Both the position numbers and the translations under genes were made by a program. 64,000 bases of DNA from Vanilla planifolia (Eukaryota > Streptophyta > Magnoliopsida > Asparagales > Orchidaceae), in assembly GCA_023846275.1 (NCBI GenBank), contig CM043877.1:17218607-17282606 (forward strand). The letters run 5' to 3'. Below, in pieces: positions 1-11,222 of the stretch; the first letter of the stretch is position 1; every line of letters starts with the position of its first letter. The notes beneath the pieces are model-generated. The model was not told the DNA's origin and did no database searches. It saw only the letters and a list, made by a program, of their open reading frames with translations.

Positions 1-774
1 GTTTTATGTTTTATATCATATGTATAAGAAGTTGTTAGGTATAATAAATATTTACTATCAAATTAAATTAAATTGATAATACCAATTTTGATAATTTGAT
101 TGTGTTGTATACCCTTGGTCGTGACACTACTTGTTTGATGATAATAAAATCATTATGTTTATTTTTCTAACGCTTTTCTTGAGTGTCATGTATCTCAAGC
201 TCTTACATGATTACTCAATTGAAGAGCTTTGACTAGATATTTTATGAAGCAATCCACAATTGAAGTAATTTCAAAGAGTGTCGATAATTATGCTCTAATG
301 GTGGCTTAAATAGCATATCAAGAAGCCATTGATCAAACTCTTGGTAGAATAACTGACCATCCTAAGTCCATCTTCAAAACATTGATCGATTTGATTCTTT
401 GTCCTATCATTTGTCTATATATGACATAATTAGGTTGCATAACATCATTCATTCACTTGTATTATTATTTTAAGTAGCTACAAGAATATTTTATTATAAC
501 TACAAAAAATTATTTTAAAAGCGATAAAAAATACTAAATATATGAATAAATGTCTTAGAAAACAAAACTAAAAAATCAGCCAAAGAACCCAACACATGGC
601 CAAGCCTAAAAGCTTGGGGCCAAGTGATCCAAAGTGTTGGGAAATGGGTTTAATGGTTGTGGGTAAAGAGACCAAGTGAATAGGTCAGGCCCAAGTCCCG
701 ATCAAAGACAATAGGGCTTGGAAGCAGCATAACGATTTGATATACTCAAGAGTTATTTACTAAGATGATTTTAT
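1..774. repeat. First copy of a ~775-bp imperfect tandem duplication
   Basis: This stretch matches 775-1105 plus 3274-3720 along its whole length. Shared landmarks are the opening TTTTATGTTTTATATCAT, a block about a protein-like 'TTGATAATAAAATCATT' segment, 'GAGCCATTGATCAAACTCTT' style sequence, and the closing GAAGCAGCATAA. The left edge may lie outside the window. No reading frame of note is present. It could be part of an old transposon or a local segmental duplication; no coding domain is recognisable. Confidence 0.8.
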
Positions 775-1661
775 GTTTTATGTTTTATATCATATATATT
801 TGATATAACAAGTTGTTAAGTATAATAAATCATTATTATCAAATTAAATTAAAGTGATAATGTTAATTTTGAAAACTTGATTGTGTTGTACCCTTGGTCA
901 TGACATCACTTGTTTGATGATAATAAAATCATTTTGTTTATTTCTCAAATACTTTTCTTGAGTGTCTTTCAAGTTATGTATCTCAGGTTCTTATAAGATT
1001 ACTTAATTAAAGAGTTTTAATTAGATGTTTCATAGAGTAATCCACAAGTGAAGCAATGTTAAAGAGTGTTGGTGGTTATACTCTAACGATGGCTTAAATG
1101 GCATATGTCAAGCCCCCACCTAACCAAGTACCATTATATAACAATATTATCATAAATTTGCTTAGCTGTTATATCAAGTGAGGACAACTAACCAAAAATC
1201 AAAGGTGGGGACCCGACGGTAAGACAAACACACACTCCAAAATTCGCAATATATATAAACACGAACATGTTTTTATAATAATCGCACCAACCCCTCCCTT
1301 TGTTTCACACATCTCGTGAAAAGGTTTCTTTTGTAGCAGTACCATTCCCATCTCTTGGTGCAGTGGTTTCATGACCTGTGATGTAAGCACTAAATGAGAT
1401 TTTATACATCTTAGTAGATAATTCTACATAGTTAACCAAGTAAATAAAAAGGCATAACAAAATACCATAAACAATAAAGATGAATCATATGCATCAAGCT
1501 AAAATCATACCATATGTCATCTATATAAGGTAATACCAAATGAAAACCATAAAGAAATACAAGTTCCTTATATAGTGTGTTATTACCGGGCCCAATTCCC
1601 TTTGACACATTATCCTCTGGATCCAATCATCAATGACTGTCCTCTAGCCGGCATCCAACCA

Positions 1662-1873
1662 AGCACATAACACTAGGCAGATATCTGATCCGAAGATCGA
1701 TACCCTGCGATCCAACACGCTGAGCCTAGTGCCACCAGGCAGGTATGGTACCATACCCTGCGATCCAACATGCTGAGCCTGGTGTAATCATCATGGAGTC
1801 ATAGCACATAACACTAGGCAGATATCTGATCCGAAGATCGATACCCTACGATCCCACACGCTGAGCCTAGTGG
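1662..1873. repeat. 141-bp internal repeat of the family-1 LTR
   Basis: The block starting AGCACATAACACTAGGCAG occurs at 1662 and again at 1803, an offset of 141 bp. Between them sits a shorter derivative that repeats CCCTGCGATCCAACA and GCTGAGCCT. The same arrangement with the same 141-bp offset is found in the sister LTR (32452 and 32593), so it predates the two insertions. Confidence 0.85.
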
Positions 1874-2437
1874 TGAGGATAATGTTCTCTGGAAATCTAT
1901 TTTTTTTATATTTGTCATTTCCCAAACATCAATCCATGCCATATCAAAAGACGTTTCATGCCATATTGTTTCTTCTCTTTCTTTAGCATATTGTACCATA
2001 TTATTTCTTTCCCTTTTTAGTTGTCATGCAAATGAAATAAACATCAACATATAGAACAACCAAATACCATGTAACTGAAAGAAAATCATGTAAAGCAAAC
2101 ACATAGTAATGTGCTACATCACAGGGTTAGGAATCTATCTACTTGAATTTGCTGTACCAACCGTCTTACTCACTTCTGTTTCTTCTTGATGTCCTACAAG
2201 CCCGTAAAATACAAAAATAATTAATTTAAATATGCTTATTAGTCAAAAATTGCTTTCTAAAAGCTTTCCCAAACACACCCCAAAATAAATCCCAAAAGGC
2301 GCTGTACCGGCCACGGTCTATGCTGGACCGCCCGCGCCCGTCGCTGAACCGCCCGCGCAGAAAAACTTTCTAAAAGCTTAACCAAACAGCTTTCCAAAAC
2401 TGAAATTTTCTAAATTCCCAAATTCCTTACGCCGTCG

Positions 2438-2550
2438 CTGGACCGCCCGCTCGGCTCGCTGGACCGCGCGCTCTCGGCGCTGGTCCGGGCGTGCTCGGCG
2501 AGCTGGACAGCGCGTGCTCGGCGCGCTGGACCGCGCGCGCTCGGCATCCG
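2438..2550. repeat. CpG-rich minisatellite, about five units, in LTR copy 1
   Basis: The core CTGGACCG or a one-base variant recurs at 2438, 2459, 2480, 2503 and 2526, i.e. every 21-23 bp, joined by GC-rich spacers of the CGCGCTCGGCG kind. The tract contrasts with the AT-rich rest of the LTR. Open frames on both strands here are a by-product of the stop-free GC-rich repeat and are not genes. The sister LTR has ten units at 33304-33509. Confidence 0.85.
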
Positions 2551-3720
2551 GTTCAGCAGCGTAACCCGGTCCAAAGCCTGGACCGGTTCACGCCGCCCTC
2601 TCTCTCTCTCTGGCATTCGGCGAAACCGAAACCTTTCGCCGGCGAAATTCGAGACCTCCGGCGCCTCCCGCCGGCCAAATCAACCCCTCTCGATCTCCGT
2701 CGCTTACCGAAAAAACCCTTACACAATGACGACAAAGAAATTCGCGTTTTCCTTACCTTACGGAACCCTCGCCGACCTTCACCGTCACGTGCCGAAATTC
2801 CTCGAAGAGGACGATGGCTGCTGTCGAAATCTCGTCCTTAAGGAAACTCTCGCAGCAGTAACGTTTGTTGCAGAACCTCGCACTCCGGAATCTCTCCTTG
2901 CAGCCGCATGCAGTCGAAGTTTTCGCAAACGTAATTCACCCGATTAGCATTTATAAACGCTACAGATACGTGTCAAACTCTCCCGAAGCAACGGCCAGGT
3001 GGCTCGTAAAACAGCTCTTTTGCATAAAACCCCTTATAAATTTTATATTTGCAAATATATCCTCCGCCAATCGGATTTGAACTAAGCCGACATTTAAAAT
3101 TTACAGATCTATCATCTACGTTACAAATTTATCCCAAATCTTTAAAAATTCATAACTTATGCATTAGAGCTCCGAAAATTACAAATTAAACATCGTTGGA
3201 TTCGTCTCACAGAGCTCTTTCTATAAAAAATATAAAAATACAAATAAGAGAAAACTAGGGCTGTTACAGCATAACAAGGGAGCCATTGATCAAACTCTTT
3301 GTGGAGTAGTTGACTATATAGAGTCTATCTTTCAAATATTTGCTAGTTTGATTGTTTGTCTTATCACTTGTTTATATATGACACAATTAGGTTATATAAT
3401 ATCATTTATTCACTTGTATTATTATTTTAAGTAGTTGTAGAAATAATTTGTTATAGTTATAAAAAATAATTTAAAAGTGATAAAAAAAATAATAAATATA
3501 TGAATAAATATCTTAGAAAATAAAACTAAAAAATCAGCCAAAGAACCCAACACATGACCAAGCCCAAAGGCTCGAGGCCAAGTGGCATGAAGTGTTGGAA
3601 ATGAGGCTAATGGTAATGGGTAAAGAGACTGGGTGAACGGGTTAAGGCCCAAGTCTCGATCAGAGACAATGGGGATTGGAAGCAGCATAATGAATCAGGA
3701 CTGACTCATGAATTATTAAG

Positions 3721-6700
3721 TAACGAAGTAGATTGGGTCAAACCCAATATGCTATTTGGCATTTAAATTTATTAAGTATGCAAGTGGTCCAAGGTATGAA
3801 TTCCTAAGCACATAAGGGGACCCAACCCCATATGAGGAATCCTTATAACATGTAAAATCTATACCAATCAGAGCATTTAGGATTAAATTCAACATCTATT
3901 GCATCCAAAGCCAAAGCAACTCAGTGCCATTCGATCACGCGTTTTTATGATCGAATGGTCCGAATCATACCCGCTTTTGTGAAGAGTAGATTCATTTTTA
4001 TCATTCATCCGTAAAGTTCGATCGAATGGTTATGATCATCTCCACCTTTGTGAACAGTGCTTCTGCACTTCATCACCGTCTATCTAGTATGTAAAATCTA
4101 AGGACCTAGATCAAATACCATTTGGATTAGATTTGAATCCTTTATTCTACATTCTGATTGGGCAGCTCTTGTTTTCTCCACGCAAATTGAATAGCGGTCG
4201 TTGTTCCTGCTAGTAATCAACTTTCCAAAAAGTTGTTTATGCTTGTTTAGAGCTTCAAAATGTTAATACCCATTTTGGGTGATCTTTCTAATCATTAGAA
4301 AAATTTCATTTTAATCTTAAATATGCTAATATAAATAAAAGAGTCTTAGGAATTGGAAGGAAATTATTCTTTACTTTGCTACATCAATATTTTGAGAAGA
4401 GGAGATTCAAAATCAAAAATTGTAATCCGATTTTGATGTCTTAGCTGGAGTCGTGTTTGCAACAATTTCTTCTTCTTCTTCACATTTTCTTTGATTGCAC
4501 ATCTTACTAGTGATTTTAGAAGTGATTATTTATTTCTTCGATCCTTATTCTTTTTGAAAAAGATTATAATAATACAAAATCTTTATTGATTCTATTTTTC
4601 TTAATAACATTAAGAAATATAGATAAATCCTTTAGATTTAATATTTCAAAACTAACTCATATTATTTCAATAATTTTAATTATACACTCATATTCTAATA
4701 TCATAATCCGTAGAATTGTATCATATAAGTTTTTATAAGTGAATAGTATAATATTATGATTAATTATTATTTTGTATCGTGGTTCAATATTGTAAGCTTT
4801 TATAATTACAATTGTGATGGTGAATCCATATCTGCTATAGCAAAATAGTATGATTTGTAAATGTTATCTCTATTTTCTACGATGAAAGAGAATAGTTTTG
4901 TTAGTAGAATCACTGTCAAGTTGACTCAATGTGGATGCCATGGGTTAAGTCAAATCATCTAAAATTTTTTTGTCAATTTATTATTGTGAAATTTATGATA
5001 TTTTTTATTTAATAATATTTAATTATATATATATATATATAAGAAAATTTTAAAATTATCTTTATCAAGTATAAAATATTTTTTAAAATCATAAAATTTA
5101 TTATTTTTTACATTTTTATTTAAAAATTTATTAAATCAATGATTTTGTAATACTAAATTTTAATTTAAAAAACATTAAAATAGAAAAAAATTTAAAAGCA
5201 TAATTTACCCCCTTTATGCATTAACCAAGCACAAATTATATCAAATTGTAAGTGTAAATAATAAAAAAAATTATGTAAAATATAATGCATGCTTTCTACT
5301 ATTAAAATTTTGCATATTGTGATTATTTAATTATATGCACAAAACATTTTGTGTGTAAATTGTGATGCTATTAATTGTGATTATTAAGCATGATAAAATA
5401 ATTAAATAAAATATGGTATAATGATATATATAATTATGTATATTTGATGATGAATATGAGATAAACTTATGATCTTGAGCTTATGTTGATAATGATTATG
5501 TTATGATAATGAACTTCTTATACTAAATTTATATAAGATATTAGACTTTTGTGATTAGCAATATAGTTAAGTCAAAAAAATAAAATTGATAAATAATATG
5601 AAAAAAAAATTAAAAATATTTAATAAGAATTATTGTACTTGTCTTATTTTTTTATTTTTTATGCAAAAACTTTAAACAATAAAAATTAAATTTCTATTGT
5701 AACTAAACACATTATATTAAGAAAATAAACTCTAATTCATTGGCTTTGATATGATATGATTAATTGAATTTCATGTCTTATATGTAAGAAAAAAACCTTC
5801 TAATTGGATAACATATAAACTTATGCCAACTAAGGCAAATCTCTCCAATTGATAACCATTGAGAGTATAATTTATTTACATAAAAATTCAGATTCTTACA
5901 TTTAGTCTATGTAAAATAATATAATATCGTATATATATATTAATTGTTACATATAGTATTGAAAAGCTAAGATAAATTTAAATTTTTCATTGTAATCAAC
6001 TCTCATGATTACCTTAGTTAAAAGAAAGTTAAACCCAATTCAACATGACTATATAAAAACTTAGAATAAATGACTGATTGCATTATAACATTACTCTTTT
6101 ATTATGATAATTCATATGATTACATGTATATTTATTATTGATTTATATAAAATATGATTTAATAACATTTTATATATATTTAGTTCTCTTATGTATCATA
6201 TTAATATGAATGATTGATTGTATTTCATGTATTTTTAATTTATTTATATGTTATATTAACATGAATAATTTGATGATAATCAATTTTTTATCTATTATTA
6301 AGATAAGAATAATTGATAATGTCTTACTTTTGATGAAACTTAAATTGATAAATACAAATTAAATAAATATGAACTAAAATTTAGATAACATAATTTGCTA
6401 CTTAACATAATTATAATTGATATTGTAATTTATTAAGTCTATGACAGACTTAGTCATTATTATCATTTTTAAAAATAAAAGAAAATATAAAGAATCAAAG
6501 GTATAAGAATATAAAAAAACAAAAAATATACATGCTAGAATAAAAGAATGTGTGCAAAAATAAAAAAAATTATGTGCACTAATGCACAATTATAAACTTT
6601 CTATCTTATTATCAAAATAAAGTTTATTATTTATTATCTTTTATGTTTACTAATATACCAAATAATTAATATTATGTGGTATGAGGGGCCTTGTTGAAAA

Positions 6701-7769
6701 TAATAATAATAATTGAGGTCATCACATTATATTAAATATTTAAAAATTTTAATAGTGATAAATCTGGCGTAGCATTGTTTCCAACTTTGAGCTCTTTTAA
6801 AACGAAACAGCGTCATGGAGAACCTCATCTATTTCATAAAATACTTTTTATGGTGAAAACTAATTAAGGTTATGCAATCAGTTAAATTATATTTTTATTA
6901 TCTTCTTAATTAATTACCAAATATTTATAATAATTGTTATTTAATCTTTTTATTGATGGCACGTGCTGTAATGTGCAAATCCTCTAATTATAATTATTAA
7001 AAAATGACAGTTTAAATCTAGAAATGTTACTAATGATTTGTTTTTATATGTATTATATATATTATAGTATTGTATTTTAATTATATTTTATAGAAATTTT
7101 AGTTAAGCATGCAAATCAAACACCAAAGTATAACAATCAAATCACACAAAAAAACATTTGAAAAAATTTTTAGGGTTTAACAAAAGCCATCTATGAGTGA
7201 AGCTATAAAAAAATCTACTAAAGATTTTACAAAATTATTTTTTTGAACGAAAAAGGAAAATAAAAAATTTAAAAGAAAATTTAATAATTGTTAATAGAAT
7301 TTCTCCAAACTTTTAAGATATAAATTTTAATTTCTTAAATGTAGATGACTATTTCTTTTTGAATAAAAATCGTTTTAAAAATAAATTTAATAAATACTTT
7401 TAGGTTAGCAAATATTTTTAAAAATGTTTTTTTCTTTTTAAATTAACAAGCAACTTTTCATTACTAAATTTAAGAAAAATTTTAAATTATTTTTAATTTA
7501 AAAAAAACTATTTTAACTAAAATTTAAATTTTTGTATTACTTTTAAAATTTGAAAATAATTTTTTATTGAAAATTAAAATCAAAATTTATATATGATATT
7601 TACTAGTTCCAAGTATTTGTCATTTTGAAATTTAAGTCAAAATTTTTTAAAATATTTGTTAATTTAAGAATACTTAGTAATTTAAAGTTAAATTCAAAAT
7701 ATTTAATAATTATTTATTCTTTAAAATTTTAAGTTTTTAAGAGAGGTTTACCTGTATGTTTGGCTAATA
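3721..7769. other. AT-rich intergenic DNA, no gene seen
   Basis: About 4 kb of strongly AT-rich sequence with poly(A)/poly(T) runs and a short TA run near 5027-5040. No frame encodes a recognisable protein. Two landmarks stand out: a short moderately GC segment at about 3840-4200 with a perfect hairpin at 3927-3958, and a near-repeat of CGATCGAATGG/TGTGAAcAGT-like phrases within it, which suggests a small decayed element. Confidence 0.6.
3927..3958. repeat. Perfect 11-bp inverted repeat (hairpin)
   Basis: CCATTCGATCA at 3927-3937 and TGATCGAATGG at 3948-3958 are exact reverse complements separated by ten bases. A related unpaired phrase, TCGATCGAATGG, recurs about 70 bp downstream near 4019-4030. 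Function unknown; it may be a remnant of a small inverted-repeat transposon. Confidence 0.75.
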
Positions 7770-7894
7770 ATCCAGAAGTTTCCCTCTCTTCAAAACTTTT
7801 AAATATGCTTTTAATTTATTTATTTTTAAATTTATTTCAAAATTATCAATATCATTAACTATTATTAGCCGGACATAAAGGGAAACTTCTGGAT
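7770..7894. repeat. 16-bp perfect inverted repeat upstream of the small gene
   Basis: ATCCAGAAGTTTCCCT at 7770-7785 is the exact reverse complement of AGGGAAACTTCTGGAT at 7879-7894, with a 93-bp AT-rich spacer. A second pair, GGCTAATAAT (about 7762-7771) and ATTATTAGCC (7861-7870), is also reverse-complementary but lies in the wrong order for one continuous stem. This arrangement suggests a small, rearranged MITE-like element rather than a simple hairpin. Confidence 0.7.
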
Positions 7895-8014
7895 CCGTCT
7901 TTGGTTATCCTTACTACAGTTGACTTGGGATTCACTGGACCGTATCCGACTTTTTTGTACATATCTCATGAAACCGATCTAAAGTAAGTTGGTAGGAAAG
8001 CATTCATAAGAATG

Positions 8015-8053
<39 letters not shown>

Positions 8054-8055
8054 TT
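8015..8055. repeat. (TTAT)n microsatellite, about ten units
   Basis: A 41-bp uninterrupted run of the tetranucleotide TTAT/ATTT, ending just before GTAGG. It lies about 300 bp upstream of the putative transcription start of the small gene at 8421. Confidence 0.95.
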
Positions 8056-8336
8056 GTAGGATTTTTTGGTATTATAGAAATTAACGCTTTTCTTATTAAG
8101 AGATTTTAAAATATTTTCCCCTGTTAAATATTTAAAATTTCTTTGATGAAAATTTTTATTAAATTTTGATATTTTAAATTTGAAAAATTGAAAAAAAGAT
8201 GTGAAAACTGAATCCCTGGTGCTTGGAGAGGAAGTATTATCGGATACGGATATGTAGAAAGCAAACTTATCCTAAATCCGTAAGCGACAATCCGTGTGCC
8301 GCCGTCTCCGTCGTACCAGGGCGAGAGAAGAGGGGA

Positions 8337-8344
8337 TATAAAAT
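8337..8344 (+). promoter_or_regulatory. TATA box of the 66-residue-protein gene
   Basis: TATAAAAT follows GGGGA and is followed by a GC-rich segment. A transcript starting about 30 bp downstream (near 8370) would have a 5' leader of about 50 nt containing no upstream ATG before the start codon at 8421. Position and context are typical of a plant core promoter; no experimental support. Confidence 0.6.
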
Positions 8345-8420
8345 CAACGCGGAGCGAAGCCGATCTCCAACTCGGCGAAATCTAGAGAGCAGAAAGGAAG
8401 AGTAAAAGAAGTCTTCATAG

Positions 8421-8621
8421 ATGCTGCAACTCTTCTTTGCGGTGGCGTTCTCGGCGGCGCCGCTGACCCTGTACGTACCGCCGGTGAGGTGCCTTAATCT
8501 CTTCGTTGAGACGATGGAGACCTTCGCGAGGGAGAGCTCAGGGTACACCACCCGTACCCTCCCGCGTTTCCGCCAGGCCTTCCGCCGCATCCTCTCCGCG
8601 CTCCTTCGGCCCTTCAGGTAG
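8421..8621 (+). CDS. Small conserved plant protein, 66 residues, function unknown
   Basis: A single-exon frame from ATG at 8421 to TAG at 8619-8621. The product starts MLQLFFAVAFSAAPLTLYVP: a hydrophobic N-terminal stretch of about 20 residues that could be a signal anchor or membrane segment, then an amphipathic middle (residues about 24-40) and a basic, arginine-rich C-terminus. The codons are strongly GC-rich at third positions, unlike the surrounding AT-rich DNA, and a TATA box lies 77-84 bp upstream. I recognise the N-terminal LFFAVAFSAxPLTLYVPP pattern as belonging to a family of short plant proteins that appears widely conserved, but no function is known to me and I give no symbol. The start is the first ATG after the TATA box and begins the conserved motif. 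The 107-codon open frame on the opposite strand is a shadow of this GC-rich segment. Confidence 0.75.
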   Translation: MLQLFFAVAFSAAPLTLYVPPVRCLNLFVETMETFARESSGYTTRTLPRFRQAFRRILSALLRPFR

Positions 8622-9489
8622 AAGGAAGATCCAACTCGCTTGTCTTGTTGATGGATCCGAGATTCCTCCGCCCCTCTTCTTTGTTTTTTTCCTTCTTTTT
8701 CCCTTTTGTCCTGTTCTCTGTGTACAGCTGTAGCATGTTCGAGTCGAAGGCTTCGAGTGTATGATAGGACGGCTCTTTTCTTTTTCCTGTGTTCAAAGAA
8801 TAGGTTGATTCTGCTGAAATCGCTGTTTTAGTAGCTTTCTCAAGTGGATTCTTTGTGCTCTGAGGTCTTTTTGAAGGGAAGATTGAAGCTGTTTTTAAAT
8901 TTCTGATTCGGATGATTTGTTTTTAGAAAAATTGAGTTCAGTTGCTTTAAGTTCCTTTTGTCATAAGGTGTTTGTTGAATTGATTGTTAGGGAGGAGAGG
9001 GAACTGTGGGCAGCGTAGTGACCGAATGGATTTTGGTGAATGTCGTTGTCATCTGCTTTCAATTGATTGGGATTGGAATTCTTACTCATTAGAGTTGCCC
9101 CAAGTAAATGCTTATTTGACTTTTCTTGTGCTTGTTTCCAAATCATAAGTTGCTGTAAAACTCTCCGTTATATGCTTTCATAGAAGTAGGAAAAAGACTG
9201 CAAAATAGGATCCTTTCAAGTCAATCTGCTTGTCTTGTTAAGATGATGAAATGACGATGAAAATTGTTGACACAAAGAACCCTCTAAGAATTCCCAACAA
9301 GGAAGAGATGGAGAAAAACCAATACAGAACAGTATCAACGAGTAGAGTGATAGCCTTGAAGTTTAGCTCTTGTATACTATCATTGTATTCTCTCAGTTGT
9401 TGCCCCTCTCCATAAGGCTGGTCCTATGGATTGGTGAATGGTAACAAAAATCGTCATCTTTGTGACCATGCTTACTTTCCAATGCAACG

Positions 9490-9855
9490 GTTTGATTGTT
9501 CAAAATGGGGTGACAATATCTTACTAGAAAGATCTTTGTTGAGTCTGGGTGCCAAGGTCAAGACATCAGTATTGGTTTTGAGCTTGGTGAGGGTTGGTGA
9601 TCCCTAATGGCTGGATCAGTACCACACTGGTTAGACTGTGGGAGCTAGACCATACTTGTTTGTTAAAGCAATGTGCTGGTTGGTTGAAATGGTTGATGAT
9701 ATCTTACTAGAAGCATTTTGGTTGAGGCTGGGTACCAAGATCAAGACATCAGGCTTGGTCGTCCAGTCCGGAGGGGGTCGATGAGCCCTGGTGGCTGAAT
9801 CTATACTGCATTGGTACGAACTATGTTAGCTAGACTTGGCAGCAATTCTCTAATT
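9490..9855. repeat. Diverged tandem duplication, 183-bp offset
   Basis: ATATCTTACTAGAA occurs at 9516 and 9699. Downstream, both copies share TTGAG(T/G)CTGGGT, CCAAG(G/A)TCAAGACATCAG, a TGGCTG(A/G)AT segment and a final TTAG(A/C)TAGAC-like stretch. Divergence is perhaps a quarter of positions by eye, so the duplication is old. Confidence 0.75.
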
Positions 9856-9968
9856 AAACTTTGGTTGTGTTGTCAACAAGGGATGAATGCCTTGTTAAGA
9901 ACTCAATGACCATTTTAGAATCCTAGGTTGAATGACACAATAACATGGTTAGTTTGGTAGGGTAGTAG

Positions 9969-10134
9969 ATCATTGTCTTTTGCTTGAAAATAAAAACAAG
10001 AGAAGTCAATTTTTCATTCCCTTCTTTTATAGTCATGGTGCATGAGATTAAATCATTGTCTTTGGCTTGAAAATAAAAATAAGAGAAGTCAATTTTTCTT
10101 TCCCTTCTTTTATGGTCATGGCAGATGAGACTAA
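9969..10134. repeat. Tandem duplication, 83-bp offset
   Basis: Two adjacent copies start ATCATTGTCTTT at 9969 and 10052 and share TGCTTGAAAATAAAAA-like sequence, AGAGAAGTCAATTTTTC and CCCTTCTTTTAT before GTCATGG. They differ at only a few positions, so this duplication looks younger than its neighbour at 9490-9855. Confidence 0.85.
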
Positions 10135-11222
10135 ATATTGGTCATGATATATGGCTTGAAATAATAGTTTTCAATTTTTTTGATAACCCATGACATTAGT
10201 GTTAAGTTAATGAATTCTTCCTGTTTAAACCTCTTTTGTTTTTCAAAGTGTCAAGAAGATGCATTATGTACCAAATTGATATCAAATGAATTTGGTAAAG
10301 GTTGGATGGAGATGATGAAGAATTAATGGTAGCAAAATAATATAAAAGATAAATACAACTCACAAATTAAAAAATAAAGGGGTTAACTTTCTACTGGGAG
10401 CTTTTTATTACCAATAATATTAATGACGTGTAGCTACCATAATAATAAACGTTTTGATGTCATGTGATACACTGGTTTTTATGTAGGGGTTTTTTATATC
10501 TCAAATTCTCATCTATAATATATAAGATCAAATTGTCCTTAACTACTGCTTTGTCACTCTATAAAGATTAGCTAGTCTTATAAAGTTTCTAAGAGAAGCT
10601 CAAAGAGATCTTTGGGGCAGCCCTGCTCTTTGCCCTATACACGTAAAAGAGTCGAAAGTTGTTCTGTATTCTGGATCTAAGAGTTCCCAAAGGGTCAAAA
10701 TTGCAGAAACCAGAATAAAGCAATCATAGATGATATGTAACATGCTCTTCCTTCCATCAACTATCTAATGCATAGTGTCCCTGTTCTCCATCCTTCGAGA
10801 TTCTTCTGTTTGAAGTACTAAGTGTCCCGTTATGCATCACACAAATCACCAATTCTTAAAGATTGGGAGCCTATTAATGTTATGATAAACCAAAAGAATA
10901 TCAACCATACGCCCTAAACAAAAACGACTGAAACTAGTTGTCACAGAATACAGAAACAGTTATCAGAACACCCAAGAAAATAGCTCTACCCACCAAACAA
11001 GTTGATGACCAGGCAAGAAATGTTTCCTAAAGAGAAAAAAAAAACTCATTTACAAATGAGACGTGAAAACCTGTAACAAATGTTACACAAATTTGGGCTA
11101 ACACTATCTAATATAAGATCATCCAAATTCTATTCACTAGCATGTGAAAAAAGGAATGACGCTCGAAAAGCCATGGGAACTGCTTGGTATACTCGGTAAG
11201 CTTACAGACGATGCAATGCATT

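Larger units (their letters stand above)
1106..3268. mobile_element. Solo LTR, family 1 (2163 bp), with TSD GCATA
   Basis: The segment opens with TGTCAAGCCCCCACC and closes with AGGGCTGTTACA, so it has the 5'-TG...CA-3' ends of an LTR. The five bases before it (1101-1105) and after it (3269-3273) are both GCATA, the 5-bp target-site duplication left by LTR-retrotransposon integration. No internal domain is present, so this is a solo LTR made by recombination between two LTRs. The sequence carries a 141-bp internal repeat, a CpG-rich minisatellite and an AT-rich 3' part. C-rich starts and GTTACA ends are common in plant Ty3/gypsy LTRs, so gypsy origin is likely but inferred. A close relative lies at 31928-34229 in the same orientation. 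Confidence 0.93.
775..3720. repeat. Second copy of the ~775-bp tandem duplication, split by a solo LTR
   Basis: Removing the inserted LTR at 1106-3268 and one copy of its target-site duplication leaves about 778 bp that align with positions 1-774. The break falls inside the conserved segment GATGGCTTAAATGGCATA; the first copy carries the same segment uninterrupted near 301-317. Homology ends at about 3690-3720, where the sequence becomes unique. Confidence 0.8.
8622..11222. other. Intergenic region between the small gene and the BIG BROTHER 3' end
   Basis: Tail-to-tail space between the plus-strand small gene and the minus-strand ligase gene; it must contain both 3' untranslated regions. No coding sequence is evident. 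It contains two tandem duplications, at about 9490-9855 (183-bp offset) and 9969-10134 (83-bp offset), annotated separately. The remaining DNA is unremarkable. Confidence 0.6.

Noticed and set aside
8267..8590. 107-codon minus-strand frame opposite the small gene
   Set aside because: Antisense shadow of a GC-rich coding segment with no promoter and no family match.
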